Below, in pieces: positions 19,791-28,287 of a DNA stretch of 64,000 nt. Source of the DNA: an uncultured Mesonia sp. (lineage in GTDB: Bacteria > Bacteroidota > Bacteroidia > Flavobacteriales > Flavobacteriaceae); NCBI GenBank assembly GCA_947494545.1, contig CANLVH010000006.1, forward strand, positions 149,636 to 213,635, read 5' to 3'. The position numbers were made by a program, and so were the translations under genes. Position 1 is the first letter of the stretch. The number at the start of each line of letters is the position of its first letter. The notes beneath the pieces were generated by a model, which made no database searches, was not told where the DNA came from, and worked only from the letters and a program-made list of their open reading frames with translations.

Positions 19791-20513
19791 ATGAAAGTTA
19801 CGCGAACCAATATCGAAACCAAGCTGAAAAATTATAGAGATAAGCATATTTCAGAACAAAGCTTACTAGATGCGGTAGAAGAAATACTTTCTCAAGATGC
19901 TTTACACGAAGAAAAAATCATAGAAACCCTAGAAAGTAATGATGACAATAACGGCAGAAACACTTTTAAATTTGATGCTCTAAAAAGCGAAAATATTTAC
20001 CACATAGAGCAAATAAAAGAAATTTGCTTCACTTACCGTCTCCGTTTTTTAAACAGTAGACTTTTTCGGGAAGATTTACCGCTAGAGGCTATTCAGAAAA
20101 TAAAACGTTTAGAAAAAGAACACCAGACAGAACTTTCGGGTTTTAAAATAATGGCACCGGCTAAAGCTTTTCAGCTTAAAAATGCAGACGACCCACTACT
20201 TTTCGCACCCATTGGCAATGATTATTATTACCTGATTCATAAATGGGGAAAAGATTTACATCCGTTAAGAAAATGGCTAATGTGGCCTTTTAGAAGTATG
20301 GAAAATATTTTGATCAGTATTTTAGCCATTGGTTTTTTGGTAGGTGCAATGTTTCCGGACAATATGTTTTCTAAAAATAACAGCTTTTCAGAATATTTAA
20401 TATTATCACTTTTTACCGCCAAATGGATTGCCGGCTTGGTTATTTTTTACGGCTTTAAACGCGGTAAAAATTTTAGTACTGCCATTTGGGATAGCGAGTA
20501 TTTTAATGCGTAA
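19791..20513 (+). CDS. Hypothetical membrane protein
   Basis: I do not recognise this 240-residue protein. The N-terminal half is charged and helical (MKVTRTNIETKLKNYRDKHI onward) with no known catalytic motif. Two transmembrane helices lie near the C-terminus (ILISILAIGFLVGAMF and YLILSLFTAKWIAGLVIFYG), after a basic HPLRKWLMWPF stretch. This suggests a cytoplasmic domain tethered to the inner membrane by a helical hairpin. It stands alone between a thioesterase and a DUF2007 gene. Confidence 0.72.
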   Translation: MKVTRTNIETKLKNYRDKHISEQSLLDAVEEILSQDALHEEKIIETLESNDDNNGRNTFKFDALKSENIYHIEQIKEICFTYRLRFLNSRLFREDLPLEAIQKIKRLEKEHQTELSGFKIMAPAKAFQLKNADDPLLFAPIGNDYYYLIHKWGKDLHPLRKWLMWPFRSMENILISILAIGFLVGAMFPDNMFSKNNSFSEYLILSLFTAKWIAGLVIFYGFKRGKNFSTAIWDSEYFNA

Positions 20514-20588
20514 AAAATGCGTTAATTTCTACTTAAAACACATTTTGTTTAGGCTATAAAAGTTATTTTTATTCAAAAACTATCTATT

Positions 20589-20825
20589 ATGGCAAATCAA
20601 GATCCACATTACGAAACAATCTATACCGGTTCTGAAGTAAATGTACAATACTTGCAAAATGTCTTAAAAAAAGCAAGCATTTCTTCTATCGTTAAAAATA
20701 ACTTTGAATCCGGTTTACGTGCCGGTTTTGGTGGCGGTTTACCGGGACAAGTACAACTGCAAGTGCAAAAATCGCACGCTAGTGAGGCAAGAAAAATTGC
20801 CGAAGCCGCTTTTAAAGAAGAATAA
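20589..20825 (+). CDS. DUF2007 domain protein
   Basis: This 78-residue cytosolic protein is one DUF2007 domain: an ETIYTGSEVN strand, then NVLKKASISSIVKN, a Gly-rich loop (GLRAGFGGGLPG), VQLQV and a C-terminal SEARKIAEAAF helix. DUF2007 proteins are annotated as putative signal-transducing and resemble PII-like folds, without proven function. The start ATG follows AAAACTATCTATT, a typical A/T-rich leader. Confidence 0.85.
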   Translation: MANQDPHYETIYTGSEVNVQYLQNVLKKASISSIVKNNFESGLRAGFGGGLPGQVQLQVQKSHASEARKIAEAAFKEE

Positions 20826-20848
20826 TAATTTGCTTTACGGAAAAACAA

Positions 20849-20904
20849 AAAGCTGTTTAGATTAGAAAAGTTTTTACGATCTAACTTTCTACTTTAAACA
20901 GCTT
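20849..20904. terminator. Bidirectional terminator between convergent genes
   Basis: AAGCTGTTTA (20850-20859) pairs with TAAACAGCTT (20895-20904), with further partial pairing inside. It lies between the DUF2007 gene and the convergent M48 protease gene. A CTTTACGGAA motif sits just upstream at 20833-20842. Confidence 0.7.
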
Positions 20905-20925
20905 CTTTATACCTAAAATTTAATC

Positions 20926-21747
20926 TTATTTTTGAAAGTTGGTAACCCCAAACTTTCTAGCTTCGGCTTTTGCTCCAGCTGCCCAAGATTCTAAATTATT
21001 AATTCTAGTTTGGTTAGACGGGTGGGTGCTCAACCATTCCGGCGGTGCCTGTCCTCCACTTTTTTGTTGCATTCTTCTCCATAAATCCGGAGCAACTTCA
21101 GGATCATAGCCTGCAATTGCCATTAAAGTTAAACCAATTTTATCTGCTTCTGTTTCGTGGCTTCTGCTAAAAGGCAACATTACTCCAACTTGCGAAGCTA
21201 CACCGTAAGCACTATTAAAAATTTGTTGACTTTCTGTTTCGTTAAAAGCAATATTTCCTGCAACAGCGCCCAATTGTTGTAACTGGCCGGCGCTCATACG
21301 TTGTTGACCGTGATTTGCCAAGGCGTGAGCAACTTCGTGCCCCAACACTACTGCTAACCCGGCCTCATCTTTTGCTACCGGCAATAAACCGGTATAAACG
21401 GCAATTTTTCCGCCGGGCATTGCCCAAGCATTTACCATATCGTCTTCTTTAATTAACTTATACTCCCATCTGTAATTTTCTAAATAACCTTGGTAACCAT
21501 TAGCATTTAACCAACGCTCAGAAGCTGCGGCAATTTTTTGCCCCACTTCTTTTACCATTCTTGATTCAGATGTTCCTGTTACCACATCATGCTCTTTTAA
21601 GAACTGGTCGTATTCCTGAAATGCCATTGGCAAAATTTGAGAATTAGATACCAGCGCTAAGGTTTTCTTTCCGGTAAACGGATTTTTATTACAAGAAACC
21701 AGCAGAAATAAAACACTAAAAATAATACTGATGTTCGAAATTTTCAT
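20926..21747 (-). CDS. M48 family metalloprotease lipoprotein
   Basis: A LoiP/YcaL-like zinc protease of the periplasmic side. I chose the ATG at 21747 because it gives the lipoprotein signal MKISNISIIFSVLFLLVSC (Cys19); an upstream in-frame start at 21810 adds 21 residues before it. In the 273-residue protein the zinc site is HEVAHALANH (His137, Glu138, His141) and the third ligand is in SHETEADKIG (Glu200). The N-terminal NPFTGKKTLALVS segment is typical of the family, which degrades misfolded envelope proteins. Confidence 0.92.
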   Translation of the reverse strand: MKISNISIIFSVLFLLVSCNKNPFTGKKTLALVSNSQILPMAFQEYDQFLKEHDVVTGTSESRMVKEVGQKIAAASERWLNANGYQGYLENYRWEYKLIKEDDMVNAWAMPGGKIAVYTGLLPVAKDEAGLAVVLGHEVAHALANHGQQRMSAGQLQQLGAVAGNIAFNETESQQIFNSAYGVASQVGVMLPFSRSHETEADKIGLTLMAIAGYDPEVAPDLWRRMQQKSGGQAPPEWLSTHPSNQTRINNLESWAAGAKAEARKFGVTNFQK

Positions 21748-21879
21748 AACATTGATTTTTTCTGAATTAAAACTACAAAAATGCACCAGTTTAAAATAAA
21801 ATTTTATCATGCCTTTAACAGAAGTATAGGGGAATAACGGAACGGTATTTGTAATTTTATTTAAAAATCAAACCTAAAA

Positions 21880-22377
21880 ATGTTTAAAATGAACAAGATA
21901 CCTTCTTTACTGGTATTTATTCTTAGTTTTACCTTATTAAGTTGTAACAGTAAAGCCCAGAAGAAACCAAAGGCTGATCAATTTCCTATTCAGAAAACAG
22001 AAAAAGAATGGAAGAAAGAACTTACTGCCGCCCAATACCACGTCTTGCGTTCTTCCGGCACAGAAAAACCTTTTTCTAGCCCGCTTAACAATATAAAAGA
22101 AGCCGGTACCTTTGTTTGCGCTGCCTGTGGAAAAGAACTTTACAAAACCAAAAATAAATTTGAAAGCGGTACCGGTTGGCCAAGTTTTGATCAGCCAATA
22201 GAAGGTGGCGTTTTTATAAGTAAAGACAATAAATTAGGTTACACCCGTAATGAAGTTTTATGCGCCGATTGTGGCGGACATTTAGGCCATGTTTTTAACG
22301 ATGGCCCCAAAGAAACCACCGGTAAACGTTATTGTATGAATGGCGATGCCATGAAATTTATCCCTAAAAAATCTTAA
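21880..22377 (+). CDS. msrB: Peptide-methionine (R)-S-oxide reductase, lipoprotein form
   Basis: Reduces methionine-R-sulfoxide in proteins. The 165 residues begin with a lipoprotein signal ending LLSC (Cys22), so this copy is exported. The MsrB domain has structural-zinc cysteines Cys80, Cys83, Cys128 and Cys131, the GTGWPSF motif, and the catalytic Cys152 in RYCMNGDAM. It has Thr (SGTGW) where many enzymes have a resolving Cys, so reduction may go directly through thioredoxin-like partners. A second msrB starts 4 bp after its stop, forming a clear operon of envelope and cytosolic copies. Confidence 0.93.
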   Translation: MFKMNKIPSLLVFILSFTLLSCNSKAQKKPKADQFPIQKTEKEWKKELTAAQYHVLRSSGTEKPFSSPLNNIKEAGTFVCAACGKELYKTKNKFESGTGWPSFDQPIEGGVFISKDNKLGYTRNEVLCADCGGHLGHVFNDGPKETTGKRYCMNGDAMKFIPKKS

Positions 22378-22380
22378 AGC

Positions 22381-22773
22381 ATGAAAAAATACACTATAGA
22401 AAAATCTACAGAAGATTGGAAAAAAGAACTAGAACCAGAACAATTTAGAGTTTTACGAAAAAAAGGTACAGAAGCGCCCCATACCGGCAAATATAACTTG
22501 CATTTTGACGATGGCAGCTATAATTGCGCCGGTTGCGGAACAAAGCTTTTTGAAAGCGAAAGCAAATTTAAAAGCAATTGCGGTTGGCCAAGTTTTGATA
22601 ATGCTATTGAAGGAAGTATAGAATATGTGCAAGACAATAGCTTTGGTATGCAGCGTATAGAAGTTTTATGCGCTAATTGTGGCGGACATTTAGGCCACGT
22701 TTTTGACGACGGTCCAACCGAAAGCGGTACGCGTTACTGTATAAATTCTGCCAGTCTAAACTTTAATAAATAA
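22381..22773 (+). CDS. msrB: Peptide-methionine (R)-S-oxide reductase, cytosolic form
   Basis: A 130-residue MsrB without signal peptide. Zinc ligands are Cys49, Cys52, Cys97 and Cys100, the catalytic Cys is Cys120 in RYCINSASL, and a resolving-type Cys67 is in SNCGWPSF, unlike the exported copy next door. So the two enzymes probably use different regeneration chemistry and compartments. It starts 4 bp after the first msrB. No msrA is in the window. Confidence 0.94.
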   Translation: MKKYTIEKSTEDWKKELEPEQFRVLRKKGTEAPHTGKYNLHFDDGSYNCAGCGTKLFESESKFKSNCGWPSFDNAIEGSIEYVQDNSFGMQRIEVLCANCGGHLGHVFDDGPTESGTRYCINSASLNFNK

Positions 22774-22793
22774 AAAACTTAAAATCATCTATT

Positions 22794-23345
22794 ATGAAAA
22801 CAATTAAAATTTTTACGCTTGCATTGGTCGCCATTTTTGGCTTTACAGCTTGTGAAGGAGACCGCGGACCGCAAGGACCGCCGGGACCAGATGGCACCAA
22901 TGGTTATATTGGCACTACAACAGAGTTTACAATAGACTTCCCACTAAATAACGAATTTATTTATGTGTTTGCAGACGATGGCATAGAGGTATTTGAGTCG
23001 GATGCGGTTTTGGTTTATCGCTCAGAAGAATCTCTATCTGACCCTTCGGGACCTATTAAGGTTTGGAAACAATTGCCGCAAACCATTTATTTTAATAATG
23101 GCACGGAGTTAGCCTATAATTTTGACCACACTTTTAATGATGTTAGATTGTTTGTAGAAGGCACCGCAGATTTTAACGCCATAGACCCAAACATTTATTT
23201 CAATAACCAACATTTTAGAGTTGTGGTAGTGCCGTCAGATTTTGCCAAAGACCCAAAAATAGACCTTTCTACCTTTGAGTCTTTACAAAAAGCAGCTAAA
23301 CAAAATGGTAGAAGTTTAAAAAAACTAAATCTATCTAATAAGTAA
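22794..23345 (+). CDS. Lipoprotein with a short collagen-like stretch
   Basis: The 183-residue protein has a lipoprotein signal ending GFTAC (Cys20). It is followed at once by Gly-x-y triplets, GDRGPQGPPGPDG, the collagen-like linker seen at the start of many flavobacterial lipoproteins. The remainder is a beta-rich domain of unknown role ending in a basic KQNGRSLKKLNLSNK tail. It begins 20 bp after msrB and may be in the same operon. I cannot assign a function. Confidence 0.8.
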   Translation: MKTIKIFTLALVAIFGFTACEGDRGPQGPPGPDGTNGYIGTTTEFTIDFPLNNEFIYVFADDGIEVFESDAVLVYRSEESLSDPSGPIKVWKQLPQTIYFNNGTELAYNFDHTFNDVRLFVEGTADFNAIDPNIYFNNQHFRVVVVPSDFAKDPKIDLSTFESLQKAAKQNGRSLKKLNLSNK

Positions 23346-23453
23346 TAGAAGCTAAGGCTGTATTTTACAAAAATTTAAAAAACTGGATAGCTTTTCGTTA
23401 TGCGGATTATTACTTAAATTCGCAAATCTAATTTCAGCATAAACATAACAACT

Positions 23454-24845
23454 ATGAGTAAATACGATATTATTGTTTTAGGTAGCGGACCGGGAGGTTA
23501 TGTAACCGCCATACGCGCATCGCAACTAGGCTTTAAAACCGCCGTTATAGAAAAAGAAAATCTTGGTGGGGTTTGTCTTAATTGGGGTTGTATCCCAACA
23601 AAAGCGCTTTTAAAAAGTGCCGAAGTTTTTGAATACTTAAACCACGCCAAAGATTATGGGTTGAAAGTAGAAAAAGCAGATAAAGATTTTGGTGCCGTTA
23701 TAAAACGAAGCAGAAATGTAGCTGAAGGAATGAGTAAAGGCGTACAATTTTTAATGAAAAAAAATAAAATTGACGTTATAGACGGTTTCGGGAAACTAAA
23801 AAAAGGTAAAAAAGTAAGCGTAAAAGATAAAGACGGTAATACCAAAGATTACGAAGCAGAACATATTATTGTTGCTACAGGTGCAAGATCTAGAGAACTA
23901 CCTAATCTTAAACAAGATGGCGAAAAAGTAATTGGCTACCGCGAAGCAATGAATTTGAAGAAGCAACCTAAAAAAATGATAGTTGTTGGTTCTGGTGCTA
24001 TTGGAGTAGAATTTGCACATTTTTATAATGCAATGGGCACAGAAGTTACCGTGGTAGAGTATTTACCAAACTTGGTGCCATTAGAAGACAAAGATGTTTC
24101 TAAGCAATTTGAGCGTTCTTTCAAAAAAGCCGGAATTAAAGTAATGACCAATTCTTCTGTAGAAAGCGTAGATACTTCCGGTAAGCAAGTAAAAGCTAAG
24201 GTAAAAACCAAAAAAGGGGAAGAAACGTTAGAAGCAGACGTTGTGCTTTCTGCTGTTGGTATTAAAACCAATATAGAAAATATAGGTTTAGAAGATTTAG
24301 GTGTAAAAACCGCAAAAGATAAAATTGAAGTAAACGAATGGTACCAAACCAACGTACCGGGTATTTACGCAATTGGTGATGTTGTTGCCGGACCTGCTTT
24401 GGCGCACGTCGCTTCCGCGGAAGGAATTCTGTGTGTAGAAAAAATTAAAGGAATGAAAGTAGAAGCTTTAGACTACGGCAACATTCCCGGTTGTACTTAT
24501 GCCACGCCAGAAATTGCGAGTGTTGGTATGACAGAGGAGCAAGCCAAAGAAGCCGGCTACGAATTAAAAATAGGAAAATTCCCGTTTTCTGCTTCCGGAA
24601 AAGCAAGTGCTGCCGGTAAAAAAGAAGGTTTTGTAAAAGTAATTTACGATGCCAAATACGGCGAATGGTTAGGTTGCCATATGATTGGCGCCGGGGTTAC
24701 AGATATGATTGCCGAGGCAGTTTTAGGTAGAAAACTAGAAACTACCGGACACGAAGTTTTAAAAGCAGTGCATCCGCACCCAACAATGAGCGAAGCTGTT
24801 ATGGAGGCTACCGCAGATGCGTATGACGAGGTAATACATATTTAA
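23454..24845 (+). CDS. lpdA: Dihydrolipoyl dehydrogenase
   Basis: The E3 subunit shared by 2-oxoacid dehydrogenase complexes, which reoxidises lipoamide and reduces NAD+ through FAD. The 463-residue protein has the GSGPGG FAD motif at 10-15, the redox disulfide in CLNWGC (Cys41 and Cys46), GSGAIG for NAD+, and the catalytic HPHPTMSE near the C-terminus (His442, Glu447). No E1 or E2 gene is nearby, so it probably serves several complexes. It ends at a strong terminator. Confidence 0.96.
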   Translation: MSKYDIIVLGSGPGGYVTAIRASQLGFKTAVIEKENLGGVCLNWGCIPTKALLKSAEVFEYLNHAKDYGLKVEKADKDFGAVIKRSRNVAEGMSKGVQFLMKKNKIDVIDGFGKLKKGKKVSVKDKDGNTKDYEAEHIIVATGARSRELPNLKQDGEKVIGYREAMNLKKQPKKMIVVGSGAIGVEFAHFYNAMGTEVTVVEYLPNLVPLEDKDVSKQFERSFKKAGIKVMTNSSVESVDTSGKQVKAKVKTKKGEETLEADVVLSAVGIKTNIENIGLEDLGVKTAKDKIEVNEWYQTNVPGIYAIGDVVAGPALAHVASAEGILCVEKIKGMKVEALDYGNIPGCTYATPEIASVGMTEEQAKEAGYELKIGKFPFSASGKASAAGKKEGFVKVIYDAKYGEWLGCHMIGAGVTDMIAEAVLGRKLETTGHEVLKAVHPHPTMSEAVMEATADAYDEVIHI

Positions 24846-24862
24846 GATTTTATATTTCTAAT

Positions 24863-24902
24863 AAAAAAGGCTGTTCCCATAATTTGGAAACAGCCTTTTT
24901 TA
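24863..24902 (+). terminator. Rho-independent terminator after lpdA
   Basis: AAAAAGGCTGTT pairs with AACAGCCTTTTT around a short loop, with T residues after, at the end of the lpdA transcript. Confidence 0.85.
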
Positions 24903-24927
24903 TTATCCTTTAAAATAATTCTATATG

Positions 24928-25051
24928 AAAGTAGCTGTTTCAAAACCAATTTGTCACATTAAGCACAGTCGAAATGTTTTATAAACAAGATTTAAATTTC
25001 TCGATGGCGCTCAAAAAGACAAGCAAGTATAATTTATGAAACAGCTACTTT
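24928..25051. repeat. Large palindrome with a REP-like core
   Basis: A perfect 15-bp inverted repeat, AAAGTAGCTGTTTCA (24928-24942) and its complement (25037-25051), encloses a 94-bp segment. Inside, TTGTCACATTAAGCACAGTCGA (from 24951) and a degenerate inverse near 25000-25024 resemble the GTCACCTTGAGCGCAGTCGA element at 58785. It lies between the convergent lpdA and lipoprotein genes and may also end the lipoprotein transcript. Confidence 0.65.
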
Positions 25052-25078
25052 TTTATTTTAAATAATTACAATATTTGC

Positions 25079-25627
25079 TTATAAAGAAGGGTCTAATTTA
25101 GCATCAAACTCCATATCTAATTGTAATTCTAAATTGTTGGCATCTTCTGTGCTTTCAAATTCAATTACCAATTTTAAATCGTCAGACTTTACATAATCGT
25201 CTACATAAGCGTCTGTAGTTTCTAAATTTAAAACGGTTTGTCCGGAAGGTATACTTTCTAATTGCCCTACTTGCAAATACTCCAAATCTGCCGTACGAAC
25301 ACCTAATTTTACAGAATTTATAAAATCGAAATTTTCTTGATCGTCTGCATTTACCAAAGTAATTTTTAGATCGTCTAATTCAATTTCTTCTACTTGATTA
25401 AGCGCTTCGTCCGTATTTAACTCGGCTTCGATAGCTTGTTTTACGTTAAGATCTGTTTCTACCGGAATTTCAAATAAGTTGATTGGTAAGTAATCAATAC
25501 TAACATTTTCGGTAACCGGAATATCGCTAATGGTTCTTATACGATCTATAACATCGTCATCATCGCTACAAGATGTAAAAATAAGACTTAAGATAATTGC
25601 CGGTAAAATTAAAAGTTTTTTGTTCAT
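25079..25627 (-). CDS. Hypothetical acidic lipoprotein
   Basis: I do not recognise this 182-residue protein. It begins MNKKLLILPAIILSLIFTSC followed by SDDDD, a lipoprotein signal with an acidic linker typical of surface-exposed or exported lipoproteins in this phylum. The mature part is acidic and beta-rich, without cysteines or catalytic motifs. It stands between the REP-like palindrome and a gap of about 120 bp before the Dph6-like gene. Confidence 0.72.
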   Translation of the reverse strand: MNKKLLILPAIILSLIFTSCSDDDDVIDRIRTISDIPVTENVSIDYLPINLFEIPVETDLNVKQAIEAELNTDEALNQVEEIELDDLKITLVNADDQENFDFINSVKLGVRTADLEYLQVGQLESIPSGQTVLNLETTDAYVDDYVKSDDLKLVIEFESTEDANNLELQLDMEFDAKLDPSL

Positions 25628-25752
25628 TTTGCTTTGTTTTTTAGTTCAGAGCAAATAACTTCAAATTTTATTACCTAGAATATCAAACCTTTGTTAATGC
25701 TGTTTCTCAGCTTGCTAAATTTTTTTTAACATTTCTTAAAAACTCCTAAATT

Positions 25753-26472
25753 TTAAGCTGGAAGCAAATCGATAAACCAAAATTTGTAGTCCCAATTGTC
25801 GGTTTCCTTAAAGCAATCGGTTTTTTTTGACGGACCGTAATCTTTCATTATCACTTCTCCCTTTCTAAATTTTACGGAATTAGAGAAAAGTGGACCATCG
25901 TAAACAAAGGTATGAAACTCGCCATTCTCGCCACACCAATCTACGTTGGCTGGCAAATCTTGCAAAAATTGTTTATTTATGGTTCGTCCGCAAAAAGATT
26001 TATCTAAATAGTTGGCATTTGCCGTTATCACGACCGCTTTATAACCGGCATCAATGAAATCTAACATCAGCTGTTTAGTGTCTTTTTTCCATAAAGGAAA
26101 AACGGGTTTGATGCTGAAATTAGCCAACTCTGCTTCCCGGTATTCGCGTAAATCTTCCAAAAGTATATCTCCATAAACCGAATGTGTGAAGCCTTCTTTT
26201 TGTAAAACCTGCAAATGTTTATGCATAACTTTAGTATAAGCCTCCATAGATGCTTTGCCGTTTAACTCTATTAAATATAAAGGTAAATTGAGTGCTTTTG
26301 CCTGTTGCTCTAGCAAATTTCGGCGAAGACCGTGCATAGAAACCCTATTGGTTTGGGTGTTTATGGTGGTAACTAGTTTTTTTATTGCTAAATTTTCTTC
26401 TTGCAGTTGGTGTAAACTCCACATTGCATCTTTACCACTACTCCAATTTAGAAAAGCTTTAGAAGAAAACAT
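25753..26472 (-). CDS. Dph6-like ATP pyrophosphatase
   Basis: A 239-residue PP-loop ATPase of the diphthine-ammonia-ligase-like family. The ATP-binding SGKD motif is in NWSSGKDAMWSLHQL near residue 9, with Trp and Leu after it as in Dph6 relatives. Bacteria lack diphthamide, so the true reaction is some other AMP-forming ligation that I cannot infer. It lies 10 bp after aroQ on the same strand, so the two are probably co-transcribed. Confidence 0.83.
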   Translation of the reverse strand: MFSSKAFLNWSSGKDAMWSLHQLQEENLAIKKLVTTINTQTNRVSMHGLRRNLLEQQAKALNLPLYLIELNGKASMEAYTKVMHKHLQVLQKEGFTHSVYGDILLEDLREYREAELANFSIKPVFPLWKKDTKQLMLDFIDAGYKAVVITANANYLDKSFCGRTINKQFLQDLPANVDWCGENGEFHTFVYDGPLFSNSVKFRKGEVIMKDYGPSKKTDCFKETDNWDYKFWFIDLLPA

Positions 26473-26482
26473 TTGTACTGAA

Positions 26483-26902
26483 TTATTTGGTTATAAAACT
26501 GCGTATGGCAAGTTCATAACTTTGCAGACCAAAACCAATTATTACTCCTTTAGTATGTGGCGCAAAAAAAGATTTCTGTCGGAAATTTTCGCGCGCATAA
26601 GTATTAGAAATATGCACTTCTACCACCGGGGTTTTTATGGCCTTTACCGCATCTGCAATGGCTATAGAAGTATGCGTATAAGCCGCAGCATTTAACACAA
26701 TACCATCAAAATCTTTATCTGCGTCTTGTAATTTGCTTACAATCTCGCCTTCGCTATTAGTTTGCCAATGCGAGAGTTCTACATCTTTTAAGCTAAACTG
26801 CAATTGCCCAAAATAATCGTCAAAATTTTTATAGCCATAAACATCAGGCTCACGATTACCTAGCAAATTAAGGTTTGGACCGTTTAGGATAAGAATTTTC
26901 AT
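26483..26902 (-). CDS. aroQ: 3-dehydroquinate dehydratase, type II
   Basis: Third step of the shikimate pathway, giving 3-dehydroshikimate. The 139 residues match the small dodecameric type II enzyme. LNGPNLNLLGNREP at the N-terminus carries the lid and active-site segments, LNAAAYTHTSIAI the central active site, and VHISN the conserved Glu-Val-His-like strand. aroE is elsewhere in the window (47271), so the pathway genes are dispersed. It lies 13 bp after a beta-barrel gene and 10 bp before the Dph6-like gene. Confidence 0.95.
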   Translation of the reverse strand: MKILILNGPNLNLLGNREPDVYGYKNFDDYFGQLQFSLKDVELSHWQTNSEGEIVSKLQDADKDFDGIVLNAAAYTHTSIAIADAVKAIKTPVVEVHISNTYARENFRQKSFFAPHTKGVIIGFGLQSYELAIRSFITK

Positions 26903-26915
26903 AAATAATAAAGTG

Positions 26916-27413
26916 TTACAAGCCTATACCAAGACCTATGGTAAAGGTATTAAAATTAGCCGATCTAAAAGTATCACTATTTTCTGCAATTTTAAAACCG
27001 TACCGCGCTTCTATAAAAATATGATGAAAAATATCGTAACCTACGCCTACGGCCATATCTAAGCCCAACTTGTCTTTAAACTCTGCATTGCCTTCGCTTT
27101 CAAAAATATAGGTTGCTTGCGGTCCGGCTTGCAGGTGTAAATCTGTGTTGGCTACGTAATATTGCAACATTACCGGTAAATAAAGCAAATTGCTGTCGCC
27201 GGCATTTCCGTAAACTAATCCCGGCTGAAACTTAAAGGTATTGGAAAGGTGAAACTCACTATAAAAGCCAGCATAAAACCCGGACTCGCCGTCTGAATCT
27301 CCATCTGGACTTACATTTAGATACCCGCCGGTAATACCAACTTCTGTGGTTTGCGCTTGCGCGAATTGAAATGCTGCTAAAATAATGCTTAGGCTTATTA
27401 ATAATTTTTTCAT
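26916..27413 (-). CDS. Small outer-membrane beta-barrel protein
   Basis: A 165-residue protein with a signal peptide (MKKLLISLSIILAAFQFAQA). Alternating hydrophobic strands with aromatic girdles (GFYAGFYSEF, LNVSPDG, YGFKI) end in GLGIGL, as expected for a small PorT/OmpA-type barrel. It is the first of four such genes within 2.7 kb, all different in length and sequence. aroQ follows in the same direction. The function is unknown. Confidence 0.82.
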   Translation of the reverse strand: MKKLLISLSIILAAFQFAQAQTTEVGITGGYLNVSPDGDSDGESGFYAGFYSEFHLSNTFKFQPGLVYGNAGDSNLLYLPVMLQYYVANTDLHLQAGPQATYIFESEGNAEFKDKLGLDMAVGVGYDIFHHIFIEARYGFKIAENSDTFRSANFNTFTIGLGIGL

Positions 27414-27477
27414 GGATAATTAGTTTTCGACGAAATTACTAAAAAGTCGGCATATGGCAGTAATGGGATAAAACAAA

Positions 27478-27507
27478 AAAGCGAAAACCTTATCAGATTT
27501 TCGCTTT
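27478..27507 (-). terminator. Terminator after a beta-barrel gene
   Basis: AAAGCGAAAA (27478-27487) and TTTTCGCTTT (27498-27507) form a perfect 10-bp stem. On the minus strand it directly follows the beta-barrel gene that ends at 27534. Confidence 0.8.
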
Positions 27508-27533
27508 CTTATTTAATTTAAGTAATTTTTAAA

Positions 27534-28151
27534 TTAGAATTTATATCCTACAGATATTTGAATTACACTATTTTTTTCATCAAAATCATCACTAGTATCA
27601 TCTATATCTGCTAAACCATAGTAATATCTTGCGCCAAACATAACTCCCATATCTAACGTATAGCTTAAACCACCATTTATTCCATAATCTAAAGATTTAT
27701 AACCATCTTTAATATCAATCTCTGCACTTTCACTTTGTCCGCCACCACTAGCTTCATAATCAGATTTTGCAGAAACTAAAAAACCTACTTGAGGTCCTGC
27801 TTCAATGGCCAACCCTTCTGTAACATAATACTTAAAGATTAAAGGTATATTAATATAGTCAAGCTTTACTTTATCTTCTGCAGTAAAAGTTTCTCCATTA
27901 AAAGTTTCTGATTCTTCATATTTATAGCCTTGCATAGAGTAAAGAAGCTCCGGTTGGAATGCAAACTTTTCTGAAAACATAAATTCTGCAAAGGCACCAA
28001 TATGTAAACCTATTTTAGAATCTGCGTCTTCTACATCTCCGGCACCATTTGCGATATTAACACCCGCTTTAGCACCAAATTGCATCTCTTGCGCTTGCAC
28101 TCCAATAACACCAAAAATGGCAATAACTGCAATAAGTAATAATTTTTTCAT
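27534..28151 (-). CDS. Small outer-membrane beta-barrel protein (PorT-like)
   Basis: A 205-residue protein. The signal peptide is MKKLLLIAVIAIFGVIGVQAQ. The mature part has GAKAGVNIANG near the start, repeated amphipathic strands (FAFQPELLYSMQGY, YYVTEGLAIEAGPQVGFLVS) and the C-terminal aromatic residue (VGYKF) needed for barrel assembly. It is closest in layout to the 204-residue paralogue at 28967. A likely -7 box is at 28176-28183. Confidence 0.87.
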   Translation of the reverse strand: MKKLLLIAVIAIFGVIGVQAQEMQFGAKAGVNIANGAGDVEDADSKIGLHIGAFAEFMFSEKFAFQPELLYSMQGYKYEESETFNGETFTAEDKVKLDYINIPLIFKYYVTEGLAIEAGPQVGFLVSAKSDYEASGGGQSESAEIDIKDGYKSLDYGINGGLSYTLDMGVMFGARYYYGLADIDDTSDDFDEKNSVIQISVGYKF

Positions 28152-28175
28152 AATATATTAATTTTATAGTTTAGT

Positions 28176-28183
28176 CAAATGTA
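28176..28183 (-). promoter_or_regulatory. -7 promoter box for the beta-barrel gene at 27534
   Basis: On the minus strand TACATTTG matches TAnnTTTG, 24 bases before the ATG. No TTG is found at a standard distance, so only the -7 half is supported. Confidence 0.45.
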
Positions 28184-28287
28184 AAAAAAATATTTAAACT
28201 ATGTTAAATTTTGCTAATATATTTTATACTTCCGAAAAGACAACCAAACAAAAGAAATAGAAAAAACCTACTTTTGCTTAAAAAAAT

